A DNA stretch of 64,000 bases. It comes from Palsa-851 sp035534435 (GTDB taxonomy: Bacteria; Chloroflexota; Dormibacteria; Aeolococcales; Aeolococcaceae). A program made the translations under genes and the position numbers. Positions 42,439-51,001 of this stretch are shown one piece after another. Every line of letters begins with the position of its first letter. The stretch's first letter is position 1. The DNA is taken from assembly GCA_035534435.1 (NCBI GenBank), contig DATLRX010000113.1:1-64000 (forward strand). Reading direction: 5' to 3'. The notes beneath the pieces were generated by a model. That model did no database searches. It was not told where the DNA came from and was given only the letters and a program-made list of their open reading frames with translations.

Positions 42439-42932
42439 CGGCGGTGCCGGCGCGCTCGGTGCACGCCACGGCGAAGCCGGCGCGTCACCGAGCCATCCTG
42501 ACGCTCGTCCGCGGTAGCGTGATCCGCACGCAGGAGGACCTGGTTGCCGAATTGCATCGCCGCCGCTTCGCGGTGACGCAGGCGACGGTGAGCCGCGACA
42601 TCCGTGAGCTCGGACTGCTCCGCGTGCATGACGACTCCGGACCGCGCTACATGACACCTGTTGCCGAGGTCGACCCGGACCAGAGCATGCACCGCCTGCG
42701 GAACGCGCTGCAGGAGCACGTGTTGACCGTCGAGTTCATCGACCTCCTCGGCCTCGTGCATACCGCCCCGGGGTGCGCGCCGCTGGTCGGCGGTGCGCTC
42801 GACGGGGCGCGGTTCGAGGAGGTCGCGGGCACGATCGCCGGCGATGACACCGTGCTTGTCATCGCGCGTTCCCGGCCTGCGGCGCAGCGCCTGCTGCGCC
42901 GGCTCACGTCGATTCCGGAGGAGGTGTCGTGA
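42435..42932 (+). CDS. argR: Arginine repressor
   Basis: 165 residues. N-terminal winged helix (RTQEDLVAELHRRRFAVTQATVSRDIRELG) and C-terminal hexamer/arginine domain ending GTIAGDDTVLVIAR. It lies inside the operon it probably controls, giving autoregulation through the ARG box at 38030. Overlaps argD and argG by four bases each. Confidence 0.94.
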   Translation: MTAVPARSVHATAKPARHRAILTLVRGSVIRTQEDLVAELHRRRFAVTQATVSRDIRELGLLRVHDDSGPRYMTPVAEVDPDQSMHRLRNALQEHVLTVEFIDLLGLVHTAPGCAPLVGGALDGARFEEVAGTIAGDDTVLVIARSRPAAQRLLRRLTSIPEEVS

Positions 42933-44185
42933 CCACACGTGAGCGTTGCGTCCTCGCCTACAGCGGCGGGCTCGACACCTCGGTGGCCATCCGGTGGCTG
43001 CAGGAGGAGCTGGGCTACGACGTCGTGACGCTCACGGCGGATCTCGGTGAGTCCAAGGACGTCGACGCCGTCGCCGCGCGTGCCCTGCGCACCGGAGCGG
43101 TGAGCGCGCACGTCGCCGACGCCCGGCGGGTCTTCATCGACGCGTTCTGCTATCCGACGCTCGCCGCCGGAGCGTTGTACGAGGGCGTCTATCCGCTCGC
43201 GACCGCGCTGGCGCGGCCGCTCATCGCCAAGCTGCTCGTCGACGTCGCGCGCGAGGAGGGCGCAGTCGCGGTCGCGCACGGCTGCACCGGCAAGGGCAAC
43301 GACCAGGTGCGGTTCGACGTCGCCGTCGGCGCGCTGGCACCCGAGCTGCGTGTCGTAGCTCCCGTACGGGACTGGGACATGGGACGTCCCGACGAGCTCG
43401 AGTACGCCACCCGCCACGACATCGAGGTGGCGGCAACCACGGAGTCCCCGTACTCCGTCGACGCCAACCTGTGGGGACGGAGCATCGAGACGGGCGTCCT
43501 CGAAGATCCGTGGGTCGAACCACCCGACGAGGTGTACGAGTGGACGGCGCACGCGCAGGCGCACGCCCCGGGCGTGGTCGTGGAGATCGGGTTCGAGCGC
43601 GGCCTTCCCGTCTCGCTCGACGGACGCCGGCTCCACGGCGACGACCTCGTGGCCGAGTTGAACGTCACCGCGGGCGCGCGGGGCATCGGGCGCATCGACC
43701 ACGTCGAGAACCGTCTCGTCGGCATCAAGTCGCGCGAGATCTATGAGGCGCCTGCGGCGGTGACGCTCCATGGCGCGCACCACGCGCTCGAGAGTCTCAC
43801 GATCACCCGCGACGTCGCGCGATTCCAGCGCATCGTCGCGGACGAGTGGGCGCGGCTCGTGTACGACGGCCTCTGGTTCTCCGCGCTGCGCACTGCGCTC
43901 GATGCCTTCGTCCAGGAGACGCAGGTGCACGTGACCGGCGCCGTGCGGATGCGTCTCGAGGGCGGAGAGGCTCGCGTCGTCGGGCGTCGCGCGGAGCAAT
44001 CGTTGTACCGCAACGACCTCGCGACGTACGACCGTGCCACGGACAGCTTCGACCATGCTGCGGCCCGCGGCTTCATCGAGCTGTTCGGCCTGCCGTTGCG
44101 CACGCAGACGCGCGTGCAGGGAGCACTCGAGGACACCGCGCCGCTGCACGTCGAGCGGCGCACGCGGCGGCGTGGCGACGCCTGA
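42929..44185 (+). CDS. argG: Argininosuccinate synthase
   Basis: Joins citrulline and aspartate. 418 residues. ATP-binding AYSGGLDTSVAI at the N-terminus, HGCTGKGNDQVRF and SPYSVDANLWGRS, all family signatures. GTG start overlaps the argR stop. Its 3' end overlaps argH by 14 bases. Confidence 0.95.
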   Translation: MTTRERCVLAYSGGLDTSVAIRWLQEELGYDVVTLTADLGESKDVDAVAARALRTGAVSAHVADARRVFIDAFCYPTLAAGALYEGVYPLATALARPLIAKLLVDVAREEGAVAVAHGCTGKGNDQVRFDVAVGALAPELRVVAPVRDWDMGRPDELEYATRHDIEVAATTESPYSVDANLWGRSIETGVLEDPWVEPPDEVYEWTAHAQAHAPGVVVEIGFERGLPVSLDGRRLHGDDLVAELNVTAGARGIGRIDHVENRLVGIKSREIYEAPAAVTLHGAHHALESLTITRDVARFQRIVADEWARLVYDGLWFSALRTALDAFVQETQVHVTGAVRMRLEGGEARVVGRRAEQSLYRNDLATYDRATDSFDHAAARGFIELFGLPLRTQTRVQGALEDTAPLHVERRTRRRGDA

Positions 44186-45611
44186 CCGCCGCGCGCCGAA
44201 CGGCGCGCGCGCGACCAAGGTCTGGGCGGGCCGGTTGAGCGCGCCCACGTCGGCGCGCGTGGAGCGCTACACGTCGAGCCTCGAGGTGGACCGGCGCCTC
44301 GGCGCCGACGACGTCGCGGGCTCGCGAGCCCACGCGCGCATGCTGCGCAGCATCGGTGTGCTGAGCAGCGCGCAGCACCGCGCGCTCGACGCGGGGTTGC
44401 GTGCGATCGCCGCGGAACTCTCGAGCGAAACCTTCGCCGTCGCTCCGGGTGACGAGGACATCCACACCGCTGTCGAGCGCCGTCTCTTCGAGCTCGCCGG
44501 ATCCGTCGCCGGGATGCTGCACACGGGCCGCAGCCGCAACGACCAGGTCGCGACCGATCTGCGTATGTGGGCGCGCCGCGCGTGCACGGACCTGCTGCTC
44601 GCCGTGGCCGGGTTGCAGGAGGCGCTCGTCAGGCGCGCCGCCGAGCACCGTCGTGCGCCGATGCCCGGGTACACGCATCTGCAGCGCGCGCAGGTTGTGT
44701 CGCTGGCGCACCACCTGCTCGCGTATGTCGAGATGTTCGCCCGTGATGCGCTCCGTCTCGGCGCCGCGCGAGCCGGCTGCGATGAGCTCCCGCTGGGAAG
44801 CGGCGCGCTGGCCGCGTCGACGTTGCCGCTCGACCGGGACCGCGTTGCGCACGAGCTCGGATTCGCCCGGGTCGCATCCAACAGCATCGACGCCGTCGCG
44901 GACCGCGACTTCGCGGTGGAGATCACCTCCGCGTGTGCGCTGACCATGGTGCACTGCTCACGACTTGGTGAGGAGCTGGTGCTCTGGTCGAGCACGGAGT
45001 TCGGCTTCGCCAGCCTGCCGGACAGCCACGCAACCGGCTCGTCGTTGATGCCGCAGAAGAAGAACGCCGACGTGGCGGAGCTTGCGCGCGGCCGCAGCGG
45101 CCGTGTGATCGGCGACCTCGTGACGCTTCTCACCGTGCTCAAGGGGCTGCCGCTCACGTACAACCGCGATCTGCAGGAGGACAAGGAGCCACTCTTCGAT
45201 GCGGTCGACACTGCGGCGGCGACGTTGCGCATGCTCACCGAGGTGATCGCGGTCGTGCACTTCGACGTCGACGCGATGCGCGTGGCGGCACTCGACCCGG
45301 CGCTGCAGGCAACCGACGTGGCCGAGCATCTCGTCGCCAACGGTGTGCCCTTTCGCGAGGCGCACACCATCGTCGGCCGGCTGGTGGCGCGGACGCTCGC
45401 CGTGGGACGCACGCTCGCCGACCTCGACATCGAGGAGTGGCAGGCGGCGTCGGACCGTTTCACGCCGAACGTCGTCAGGCTCTTCGACCCCGAGTCGGCG
45501 CTCCGCCGCCGGGATGTCCCGGGTGGCCCCGGACCGAGATCGGTCGCCCGCCAGCTCACACGCGCCCGCACGCTGGTCGCCCGGACGAGACGAGCCGCCG
45601 CCGGCGGGTGA
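44172..45611 (+). CDS. argH: Argininosuccinate lyase
   Basis: Last step of arginine synthesis. 479 residues from GTG 44172, giving the usual family length; the longer frame lies within argG. Signature GSSLMPQKKNADV with the catalytic Ser, plus HTGRSRNDQVATD and TYNRDLQEDKEP. Ends the arg run. argF is not in the cluster. Confidence 0.95.
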   Translation: MATPDRRAPNGARATKVWAGRLSAPTSARVERYTSSLEVDRRLGADDVAGSRAHARMLRSIGVLSSAQHRALDAGLRAIAAELSSETFAVAPGDEDIHTAVERRLFELAGSVAGMLHTGRSRNDQVATDLRMWARRACTDLLLAVAGLQEALVRRAAEHRRAPMPGYTHLQRAQVVSLAHHLLAYVEMFARDALRLGAARAGCDELPLGSGALAASTLPLDRDRVAHELGFARVASNSIDAVADRDFAVEITSACALTMVHCSRLGEELVLWSSTEFGFASLPDSHATGSSLMPQKKNADVAELARGRSGRVIGDLVTLLTVLKGLPLTYNRDLQEDKEPLFDAVDTAAATLRMLTEVIAVVHFDVDAMRVAALDPALQATDVAEHLVANGVPFREAHTIVGRLVARTLAVGRTLADLDIEEWQAASDRFTPNVVRLFDPESALRRRDVPGGPGPRSVARQLTRARTLVARTRRAAAGG

Positions 45612-45632
45612 TCGCGTTCCGTCCTCGATTCG

Positions 45633-45638
45633 TATCCT
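45633..45638 (+). promoter_or_regulatory. -10-like hexamer before the phosphoesterase gene
   Basis: TATCCT six bases before the ATG, no Shine-Dalgarno between: leaderless start predicted. Confidence 0.45.
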
Positions 45639-45644
45639 GAGATC

Positions 45645-46433
45645 ATGACCCGGCCCACCCTGATCGTCGGCGACGTGCAGGGTGACGTCGACCGCCTCCG
45701 GGATGCGCTCACGAACTTTGCCGAGGACGAGTTCGACACGGTGTTCCTCGGGGACTTCTTCCAGGGAGGCGAGCCCGGCGCGGGCGGAGGGGCGGCCGCC
45801 GCGCAACTGGCGATGCGGCGGCGCAACGCGCAGTCCGTCCTTGGCAACCACGACCTGTTCCTGCTCGTCATGCTCGAGCGCTCACGGGGCGGGGATCAGC
45901 TCGGCGCCTGGCGCACCCGCGACGGGCTGAGCATCGAGGACCTCTGGCTCAGCCGGCGGGGTGACTGGGCCGACCTCGAGGCCGTCGCCTCGGACGCCGC
46001 GCTCGAGGCATGGCTCCGCGGCCTCCCGTTCCTCGTCTCGCTGGAGGACGGCACGCTCGCGCAGCACACGGACGACGACCGGTACGCGGAGATCGGCGAC
46101 AGTGTCGAGGCTGTGAACGCGGCGGTGCATGACTGGCTCGCCACTCGCGGCGGCGCGTTCCAGTCGCTCCGCTACACGATCGGGCGCCATGGCTTCGACG
46201 ATCCCGAGCGGCTCCAGCGCTATCTGATGCACTTCGGCGCGAGCCGCGTGGTGCACGGCCACACGCCGCACTGGGACGACGTCCCGATCTCCTTTCACGG
46301 AGGCCGCGCCGTCGGCTACGACGGCCGTTTCTCGCGTTTCTGGGGTCGCGCGGAGGGCGAGGAGCCCGGACCGATCGGCGCCACGGTGGCGCTCCTGCCG
46401 CCGCTGCCGGACGCCATCAGGAGTGGCGGCTGA
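45645..46433 (+). CDS. Calcineurin-like metallophosphoesterase
   Basis: 262 residues. Dimetal site motifs in order: GDVQGDVDRL, VFLGDFFQGG, LGNHDLFL and VVHGHTPHWDD. These resemble bacterial serine/threonine or diadenosine-tetraphosphatase type phosphatases (PrpE/ApaH like). Cytoplasmic. Substrate unknown. Overlaps the 3' end of the convergent TetR gene by 17 bases. Confidence 0.85.
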   Translation: MTRPTLIVGDVQGDVDRLRDALTNFAEDEFDTVFLGDFFQGGEPGAGGGAAAAQLAMRRRNAQSVLGNHDLFLLVMLERSRGGDQLGAWRTRDGLSIEDLWLSRRGDWADLEAVASDAALEAWLRGLPFLVSLEDGTLAQHTDDDRYAEIGDSVEAVNAAVHDWLATRGGAFQSLRYTIGRHGFDDPERLQRYLMHFGASRVVHGHTPHWDDVPISFHGGRAVGYDGRFSRFWGRAEGEEPGPIGATVALLPPLPDAIRSGG

Positions 46434-47115
46434 GCATCTCCGCGAGCCGGGAGACCGGCGGTGTGCGGCCGGCGGTGACGTGGGCGGTCACCACCAGCGA
46501 GAGCAGGAGCACCTTGAGAGCGTGGAAGCGCGCGGCGGTCGGCTGCTGGAGAACGAGGCCCGAGAGGGCGATCCCGTCGATCGCCGACGCGATGGCGCCG
46601 GCGAGGTCGCGTGGCGCGACGAGCGAGTACGCCGGCAGCGGCCCGAGCGCGCGGCGCACCTCGGTCTCGATCTCCTCGACGAGGTGTGAGCAGAGGCTCG
46701 CGCAGCGCTGGCGGAGCGCCGGGCTGTTGAGGCTCGCCGTGTAGAGATCGAGCACGAGCCGGAGCGTCTCGGGTTGCCCCGCGCAGCGAGCCTCGGCATG
46801 GTCGAGCCCGGCGACGAGGCGCTCGAGCGGATCGTCGACTGCGGCGACGGATCGCTTCCACTCGGCGATCATCCGGCGCTCCATCACGACCACAACCTCG
46901 ACCAGCAGCTCCTCCTTCGACTCGAAGTAGTAGTGGAGGAGCCCCGGGGCGACGCCGGCCTCGCGCGCGACGTCCTTCAGCGAGGTTGCGCCGTACCCCT
47001 TGCGACCGAGCACGGCGGCCGCGGCGTGGACGATCTGACTGCGCCGGCCGGCCTCGTCCTCGACCTCGACGCGGGCATTGACGAGGGTGCCGGTCTCGAT
47101 CGCGCTGATCACCAC
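46417..47115 (-). CDS. TetR-family transcriptional regulator
   Basis: 232 residues, GTG start. Helix-turn-helix at residues 25-72 (QIVHAAAAVLGRKGYGATSLKDVAREAGVAPGLLHYYF), then a helical ligand domain. It has no divergent partner; neighbours on either side are a phosphoesterase and a DegV protein, so the target is unclear. Confidence 0.88.
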   Translation of the reverse strand: MVISAIETGTLVNARVEVEDEAGRRSQIVHAAAAVLGRKGYGATSLKDVAREAGVAPGLLHYYFESKEELLVEVVVVMERRMIAEWKRSVAAVDDPLERLVAGLDHAEARCAGQPETLRLVLDLYTASLNSPALRQRCASLCSHLVEEIETEVRRALGPLPAYSLVAPRDLAGAIASAIDGIALSGLVLQQPTAARFHALKVLLLSLVVTAHVTAGRTPPVSRLAEMLSRHS

Positions 47116-47182
47116 GGTATGTCTTCCACCTGCCTCGGAATGCTACCCCGAGCCAGGCGTTTTGGCCGGTATCCCGAAAAAC

Positions 47183-48031
47183 TCAGGCGAGCGGCTTGTA
47201 GAAACCCACCCCGATGGCGCCCGGCCCGCTGTGACAGCCGATGACCGGTCCGACGACGGTGAGCGCCGGCGCTTCGGCTGCCTGCGACCGCATGCGCTCG
47301 ACGAGCGACGCGGCGATGGCCGGCCGGTCGGCGTGTGCGACGAGCAGGTCCGCTCCACTCCAGGCTGCGGCAGCGCGAGAGAACTCCTCGACGACTCGAT
47401 CGATCGCCTTGGGATACGTGCGAACGCGCGCCACAGGCTCGATCTTCCCTTCGCGGATCTCCAGCACCGGCTTGACGTCGAGCACCGACCCGAGCAGCGC
47501 GCGGGCGCCGCCGATGCGTCCGCCGCGGCGCAGGAACTCAAGCGTCTCGACGGTGAAGAGGACACGGACCGTCTGCTGCACCGCGATGATCGCCGCAACG
47601 ACGGCGTCGGCATCGCCCCCGGCCTCGACCACGCGCACGGCCTCGCGGACTGCCGCGTAATGGCCGACGGACACGCTCCGCGTGTCGACCACACGGATGT
47701 CCATCTCCGGGACGGCGCCTCGCGCCTGCGCCGCCGATGCGTACGTGCCGCTCAGGTCCGCTGAGATGGTTGTGCAGACGATCGCCCCGCCGTCGCTGCC
47801 GAGTTCCCGGAACACGGCCTCGAATTCCCCAGGGGTCGGCTGCGAAGTGCGCGGGAAGGGCCCCGGTTTCGCGAGCCGTGAGTAGAACGTGCGGGCGTCG
47901 ATGTCAACGCCGTCCGAGAACGTCTCCTCGCCGAAGATGACCTTGAGCGGCACGACGCGAACCGTGTGGGCGGCACGAAACGCGGGGTCGAGGTCGGCGG
48001 TGCTGTCGCACACGAGGTGAACGGTGGCCAT
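47183..48031 (-). CDS. DegV family fatty-acid-binding protein
   Basis: 282 residues. Starts HLVCDSTADLDP with the family pattern, PRTSQPTPGEF (substrate Ser/Thr region) and the second domain ending IGCHSGPGAIGVGFY. DegV/FakB proteins hold a fatty acid for kinase FakA. No fakA is near. Eleven bases downstream of the ROK kinase stop on the same strand. Confidence 0.9.
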   Translation of the reverse strand: MATVHLVCDSTADLDPAFRAAHTVRVVPLKVIFGEETFSDGVDIDARTFYSRLAKPGPFPRTSQPTPGEFEAVFRELGSDGGAIVCTTISADLSGTYASAAQARGAVPEMDIRVVDTRSVSVGHYAAVREAVRVVEAGGDADAVVAAIIAVQQTVRVLFTVETLEFLRRGGRIGGARALLGSVLDVKPVLEIREGKIEPVARVRTYPKAIDRVVEEFSRAAAAWSGADLLVAHADRPAIAASLVERMRSQAAEAPALTVVGPVIGCHSGPGAIGVGFYKPLA

Positions 48032-48043
48032 CGGCGCCGTAGC

Positions 48044-48907
48044 CTACCGCGCCAGAAGCGGTCCCGATGGATCGCGGAGCACGTCCTCCGCGATGAGCAG
48101 CGCGCCGAGGAGGGACCGCTCCTCGCCCAGGCTGCCGCGGACGATCTCCGGACGTGCCTGAAGGCGCAGGTAGGCTTCCACGGTCTCCAAGAGCGATGGC
48201 GCGAACTTCTGCCAGCTGGAGCACACCCCGCCGCCGAAGATGACGACGTCGGGGTCGTGCACCGCGGTCGTGTTGACGACCGCGAGGCCGAGCCATCTGC
48301 CGACCTCGGCCCACGCGTCGGGATCGTTGAGCAGTTCGGCGGCGACGCCGTAGCGGTGTGCGATGGCGCGCCCACTCGCCAGGGTCTCGAGGCATCCGAC
48401 GCCGCCGCAGTGGCATGCGGGGCCGCCGAGCCACCCCGGCCACAGCACCATGTGGCCGCCCTCGGTGTCATGGCGGCCGATCAGGAGCCGGCCGTGGCTG
48501 ACGACCCCGAGCCCGATGCCTGTCGAGACGGTCCAGTACGCGACCGTCCCGCTGCCTTTGCCAGCCCCGGCACGAGCCTCGGCCACCGCTGCGCAGTTGG
48601 CGTCGTTCTCGACCACGACGGGGCAGTCGAAGCGCTGCCCGAGCAGGTGCGCCAGCTCGAGGCCGAACCAGGACGCGGGCATCCCCGGCGGGTTCAGCAG
48701 CGCCCCCCGCTCACGGTCGAACGGGCCAGGGGCGGAGATGGCGATCGCCTCCGGCAGCTTCCCGCCCATCACCGTTTCGACGAGGCTGCGCAGCTGGCTC
48801 AGCGGGGCCGTGGGCACCGTGGGCTCGCGACGGACCGTGCCCATCGTGCCGTCACGTCCGGCACCCGCCGCGATCTTGGTGCCTCCGATGTCGAGCAGCG
48901 CGATCAC
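48044..48907 (-). CDS. ROK family sugar kinase (glucokinase-like)
   Basis: 287 residues from GTG 48907; a much longer frame exists but the ROK fold starts here at ALLDIGGTKIA. Catalytic ENDANCAA, and the zinc/ROK signature CHCGGVGCLE. Likely phosphorylates glucose. Divergent from coaX. Confidence 0.87.
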   Translation of the reverse strand: MIALLDIGGTKIAAGAGRDGTMGTVRREPTVPTAPLSQLRSLVETVMGGKLPEAIAISAPGPFDRERGALLNPPGMPASWFGLELAHLLGQRFDCPVVVENDANCAAVAEARAGAGKGSGTVAYWTVSTGIGLGVVSHGRLLIGRHDTEGGHMVLWPGWLGGPACHCGGVGCLETLASGRAIAHRYGVAAELLNDPDAWAEVGRWLGLAVVNTTAVHDPDVVIFGGGVCSSWQKFAPSLLETVEAYLRLQARPEIVRGSLGEERSLLGALLIAEDVLRDPSGPLLAR

Positions 48908-48921
48908 CAGGCGATGATGCC

Positions 48922-48927
48922 TACACT
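48922..48927 (+). promoter_or_regulatory. -10-like hexamer before coaX
   Basis: TACACT seven bases before the ATG at 48935; no Shine-Dalgarno, so a leaderless message is likely. Confidence 0.45.
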
Positions 48928-48934
48928 CGCCGCC

Positions 48935-49699
48935 ATGCTGCTCGCGATCGACGTCGGGAACACCAACATCGTCGTCGGCGTCTTCGACGGCGACACCCTG
49001 ACCGCGGACTTCCGGATCCACACCGACGACCGGTTCACCGGCGACGAGCTCGGCCTCGTGCTGGTCGACCTGCTCGAACGCAAGGACCTCAGCCCGGAGC
49101 AGGTGACCGCGGTGGTGGTGAGCAGCGTCGTGCCGACGCTCGCCCGAAGCATCGACGAACTGTCCCACACGTACTTCCACCAGCCACCGATGCTCGTCGG
49201 GCCCGGCACCCGCACCGGGATCCGCATCCAGTACGACGACCCGCGACGGGTGGGAGCGGACCGTATCGCCAACGCCATCGCCGCGCACCACCTCTATCAG
49301 GGCCCTGCCGTGCTCGTCGACTTCGGCACGGCGACGACGCTCGACGCCATCGACGCCAACGGCGACTATCTCGGCGGCGCGATCGCGCCGGGGATCCAGC
49401 TGAGCCATGACGCGCTCGTCAACCATGCCGCGATGCTCATCCGCGTCGAGCTGACCGCCCCCGCCGAGGCGATCGGCCGCAGCACGACCGCGAGCATGCA
49501 GTCCGGGATCGTCTTCGGCTACGTCGGTCTCGTCGAGGGTCTCGTGGCGCGGTTCCGCAAGGAGATGGCCGGCTCCCCGAAGGTCATCGCCACCGGCGGC
49601 CTCGCCACCTCGCTCGCCACCCTGATGCCCTCGATCGACATCGTCGACGAGCGTCTGACCCTGCACGGCCTCCGCCTGATCCACGATCAGAATCGCTGA
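48935..49699 (+). CDS. coaX: Type III pantothenate kinase
   Basis: First step of coenzyme A synthesis. 254 residues. LLAIDVGNTN (phosphate motif), VGADRIANAI and LVDFGTATTLDAI are family motifs. ATG 48935 gives the family start; ATGs at 48914 and 48917 are in frame but add only a few residues. No Shine-Dalgarno. Confidence 0.94.
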   Translation: MLLAIDVGNTNIVVGVFDGDTLTADFRIHTDDRFTGDELGLVLVDLLERKDLSPEQVTAVVVSSVVPTLARSIDELSHTYFHQPPMLVGPGTRTGIRIQYDDPRRVGADRIANAIAAHHLYQGPAVLVDFGTATTLDAIDANGDYLGGAIAPGIQLSHDALVNHAAMLIRVELTAPAEAIGRSTTASMQSGIVFGYVGLVEGLVARFRKEMAGSPKVIATGGLATSLATLMPSIDIVDERLTLHGLRLIHDQNR

Positions 49700-49718
49700 G
49701 CCCCCGGCGCGGCCCTCG

Positions 49719-49724
49719 TACCAT
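49719..49724 (+). promoter_or_regulatory. -10-like hexamer before dusB
   Basis: TACCAT six bases before the ATG, with no Shine-Dalgarno: leaderless start predicted. Confidence 0.4.
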
Positions 49725-49730
49725 GGGCTG

Positions 49731-50771
49731 ATGGCTGTGGCAGCACCCGCGCACCGTCCGTTGCTCGTCGACGGGCTGGCGCTCTCGTCGCCGGTGCTCG
49801 TGGCACCGATGGTCGGGATCACCGACGCACCCTGCCGCGAGCTGTGCCGAGAGTTCGGGGCGGGCCTGGTGTCGACGGAGATGGTCGCGGCCGAGGCCGT
49901 GGTCCGGAGCACCGAGGCGGCGCTGCATCTCCTCGACTTCCCGGCCCCAGTCTCGCCGGTTGCGGCGCAGCTCGTCGGGTGCGACCCCGCCGTCATGGCC
50001 GGCGCCGCGCAGGTGTGCGTGGAGCGTGGCGCGGTCCTCGTGGACGTCAACCTCGGCTGCCCGGTGTCCAAGGTGGTGAGCCGGGGCAGCGGCGCGGCAC
50101 TCGCGCGCGACGTCCGGGCCACGGTCCGGGTCATCGCCGCGATGGTCGACGCGGTCGATGTGCCGGTCACCGTGAAGATGCGCCTGGGCTGGGACCGCGC
50201 CTCGATCAACGCTCCGGAGCTCGCCCGGGCGCTTCAGGACGCCGGCGTCGCAGCTGTCACCGTGCACGGCCGGACGCGAGCGCAGAAGTACGAGGGCCGG
50301 GCGGACTGGGCGGAGATCGCCCGGGTCAAGGCGGCGGTCAGCGTGCCGGTCTTCGGCAGCGGGGACGTCGAGGACGTCGAAACCCTGGTGGGGCACATCG
50401 AGGCCGGGATGGTCGACGGCGTCGTGATCGCCCGGGGCATGCTCGGCAACTTCTGGTTCGTCCGGCAGGCGGTCCATCGCCTGGCCACAGGCGAGGCCCT
50501 GCCCGATCTCGATTTCCCCGGCCGGATCGCGCTGACCCGCCGGCACCTCGACATGCTCTGCCGCCACCACGGCGAGACCCGAGCGCTCCGGATCGGCCGC
50601 AAGTACGTCGCGTGGACGATCCGCGGATGCGCGGGCGCTGCGCGGCTCCGTGCCGAGGTGCAGACCATGGACTCGCGTGAGCGACTCGACGACCTGCTGG
50701 ATCGCGCGCTCGCGGCCGGTCCGCGTCCCGAGGGCTGGTTTCAGCCGATGTTCGTCAGCGGTGAGGGATAG
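49731..50771 (+). CDS. dusB: tRNA-dihydrouridine synthase
   Basis: FMN enzyme that reduces uridine in tRNA. 346 residues. LVAPMVGITDAPCRELC at the start, catalytic Cys in LGCPVSKV, TVHGRTRAQKYEG and the phosphate-binding FGSGDVE/IARGMLGN, with the helical C-terminal domain. The 3' end faces the minus-strand RNA terminator at 50779. Confidence 0.93.
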   Translation: MAVAAPAHRPLLVDGLALSSPVLVAPMVGITDAPCRELCREFGAGLVSTEMVAAEAVVRSTEAALHLLDFPAPVSPVAAQLVGCDPAVMAGAAQVCVERGAVLVDVNLGCPVSKVVSRGSGAALARDVRATVRVIAAMVDAVDVPVTVKMRLGWDRASINAPELARALQDAGVAAVTVHGRTRAQKYEGRADWAEIARVKAAVSVPVFGSGDVEDVETLVGHIEAGMVDGVVIARGMLGNFWFVRQAVHRLATGEALPDLDFPGRIALTRRHLDMLCRHHGETRALRIGRKYVAWTIRGCAGAARLRAEVQTMDSRERLDDLLDRALAAGPRPEGWFQPMFVSGEG

Positions 50772-50778
50772 AGGAACA

Positions 50779-50855
50779 CAAAAAAGAAGGGCGCCTCTGG
50801 AAACCAGAGACGCCCCGAGAGGGGGGGCAAAGAATGAGATCCACAGTGGGATTCG
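50779..50855 (-). ncRNA. Putative small RNA between dusB and greA
   Basis: About 75-80 bases, minus strand, bounded by a near-ideal sigma70 promoter and a strong intrinsic terminator. No ORF of note. It contains a run of seven Cs (50827-50821), which can pair with the G run of the terminator 5' arm or with Shine-Dalgarno sequences. Not SRP RNA, 6S RNA or tRNA by inspection. Could act on dusB (antisense to nothing in its coding region), greA or a distant message; the target is unknown. Confidence 0.65.
50780..50816 (-). terminator. Terminator of the putative small RNA
   Basis: Minus-strand hairpin GGGCGUCUCUGG-UUU-CCAGAGGCGCCC, 12 bp with one G-U, followed by UUCUUUUUUG. The equivalent plus-strand hairpin has a C-A mismatch and no U tract, so it points to minus-strand transcription. 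Confidence 0.85.
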
Positions 50856-50861
50856 CAGCGG

Positions 50862-50890
50862 ATCATATGGAGCGAAGGCATTTCCGTCAA
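50862..50890 (-). promoter_or_regulatory. Sigma70-type promoter of the putative small RNA
   Basis: TTGACG (50890-50885), 17-base spacer, TATGAT (50867-50862). This is the closest match to a consensus promoter seen in the window. Transcription should start at about 50856-50854. Confidence 0.8.
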
Positions 50891-50933
50891 GGAATGACTA
50901 CAACTTGTTACGCCCGGTTTCATGACGCTCGCC

Positions 50934-50939
50934 TATACT
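50934..50939 (+). promoter_or_regulatory. -10 element upstream of greA
   Basis: TATACT, about 60 bases before the greA ATG; the -35 is weak. It is back to back with the small-RNA promoter. Confidence 0.5.
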
Positions 50940-51001
50940 CCGGGCTCCAAACAGCGAATGTCACCGGACATTTCGCAGGCTTTTGAGTTACAGGGAAGTG
51001 C

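Noticed and set aside
47966..48934. Plus-strand extension of the coaX frame to 47966
   Set aside because: Antisense to the ROK and DegV genes; the CoaX family begins at MLLAID.
48908..50209. Minus-strand extension of the ROK kinase frame to 50209
   Set aside because: It runs opposite coaX and dusB and has no ROK features; the kinase fold begins at 48907.
50741..50923. 60-codon minus-strand ORF over the small-RNA interval
   Set aside because: It starts upstream of the small-RNA promoter and runs through the terminator hairpin, with no ribosome-binding site.
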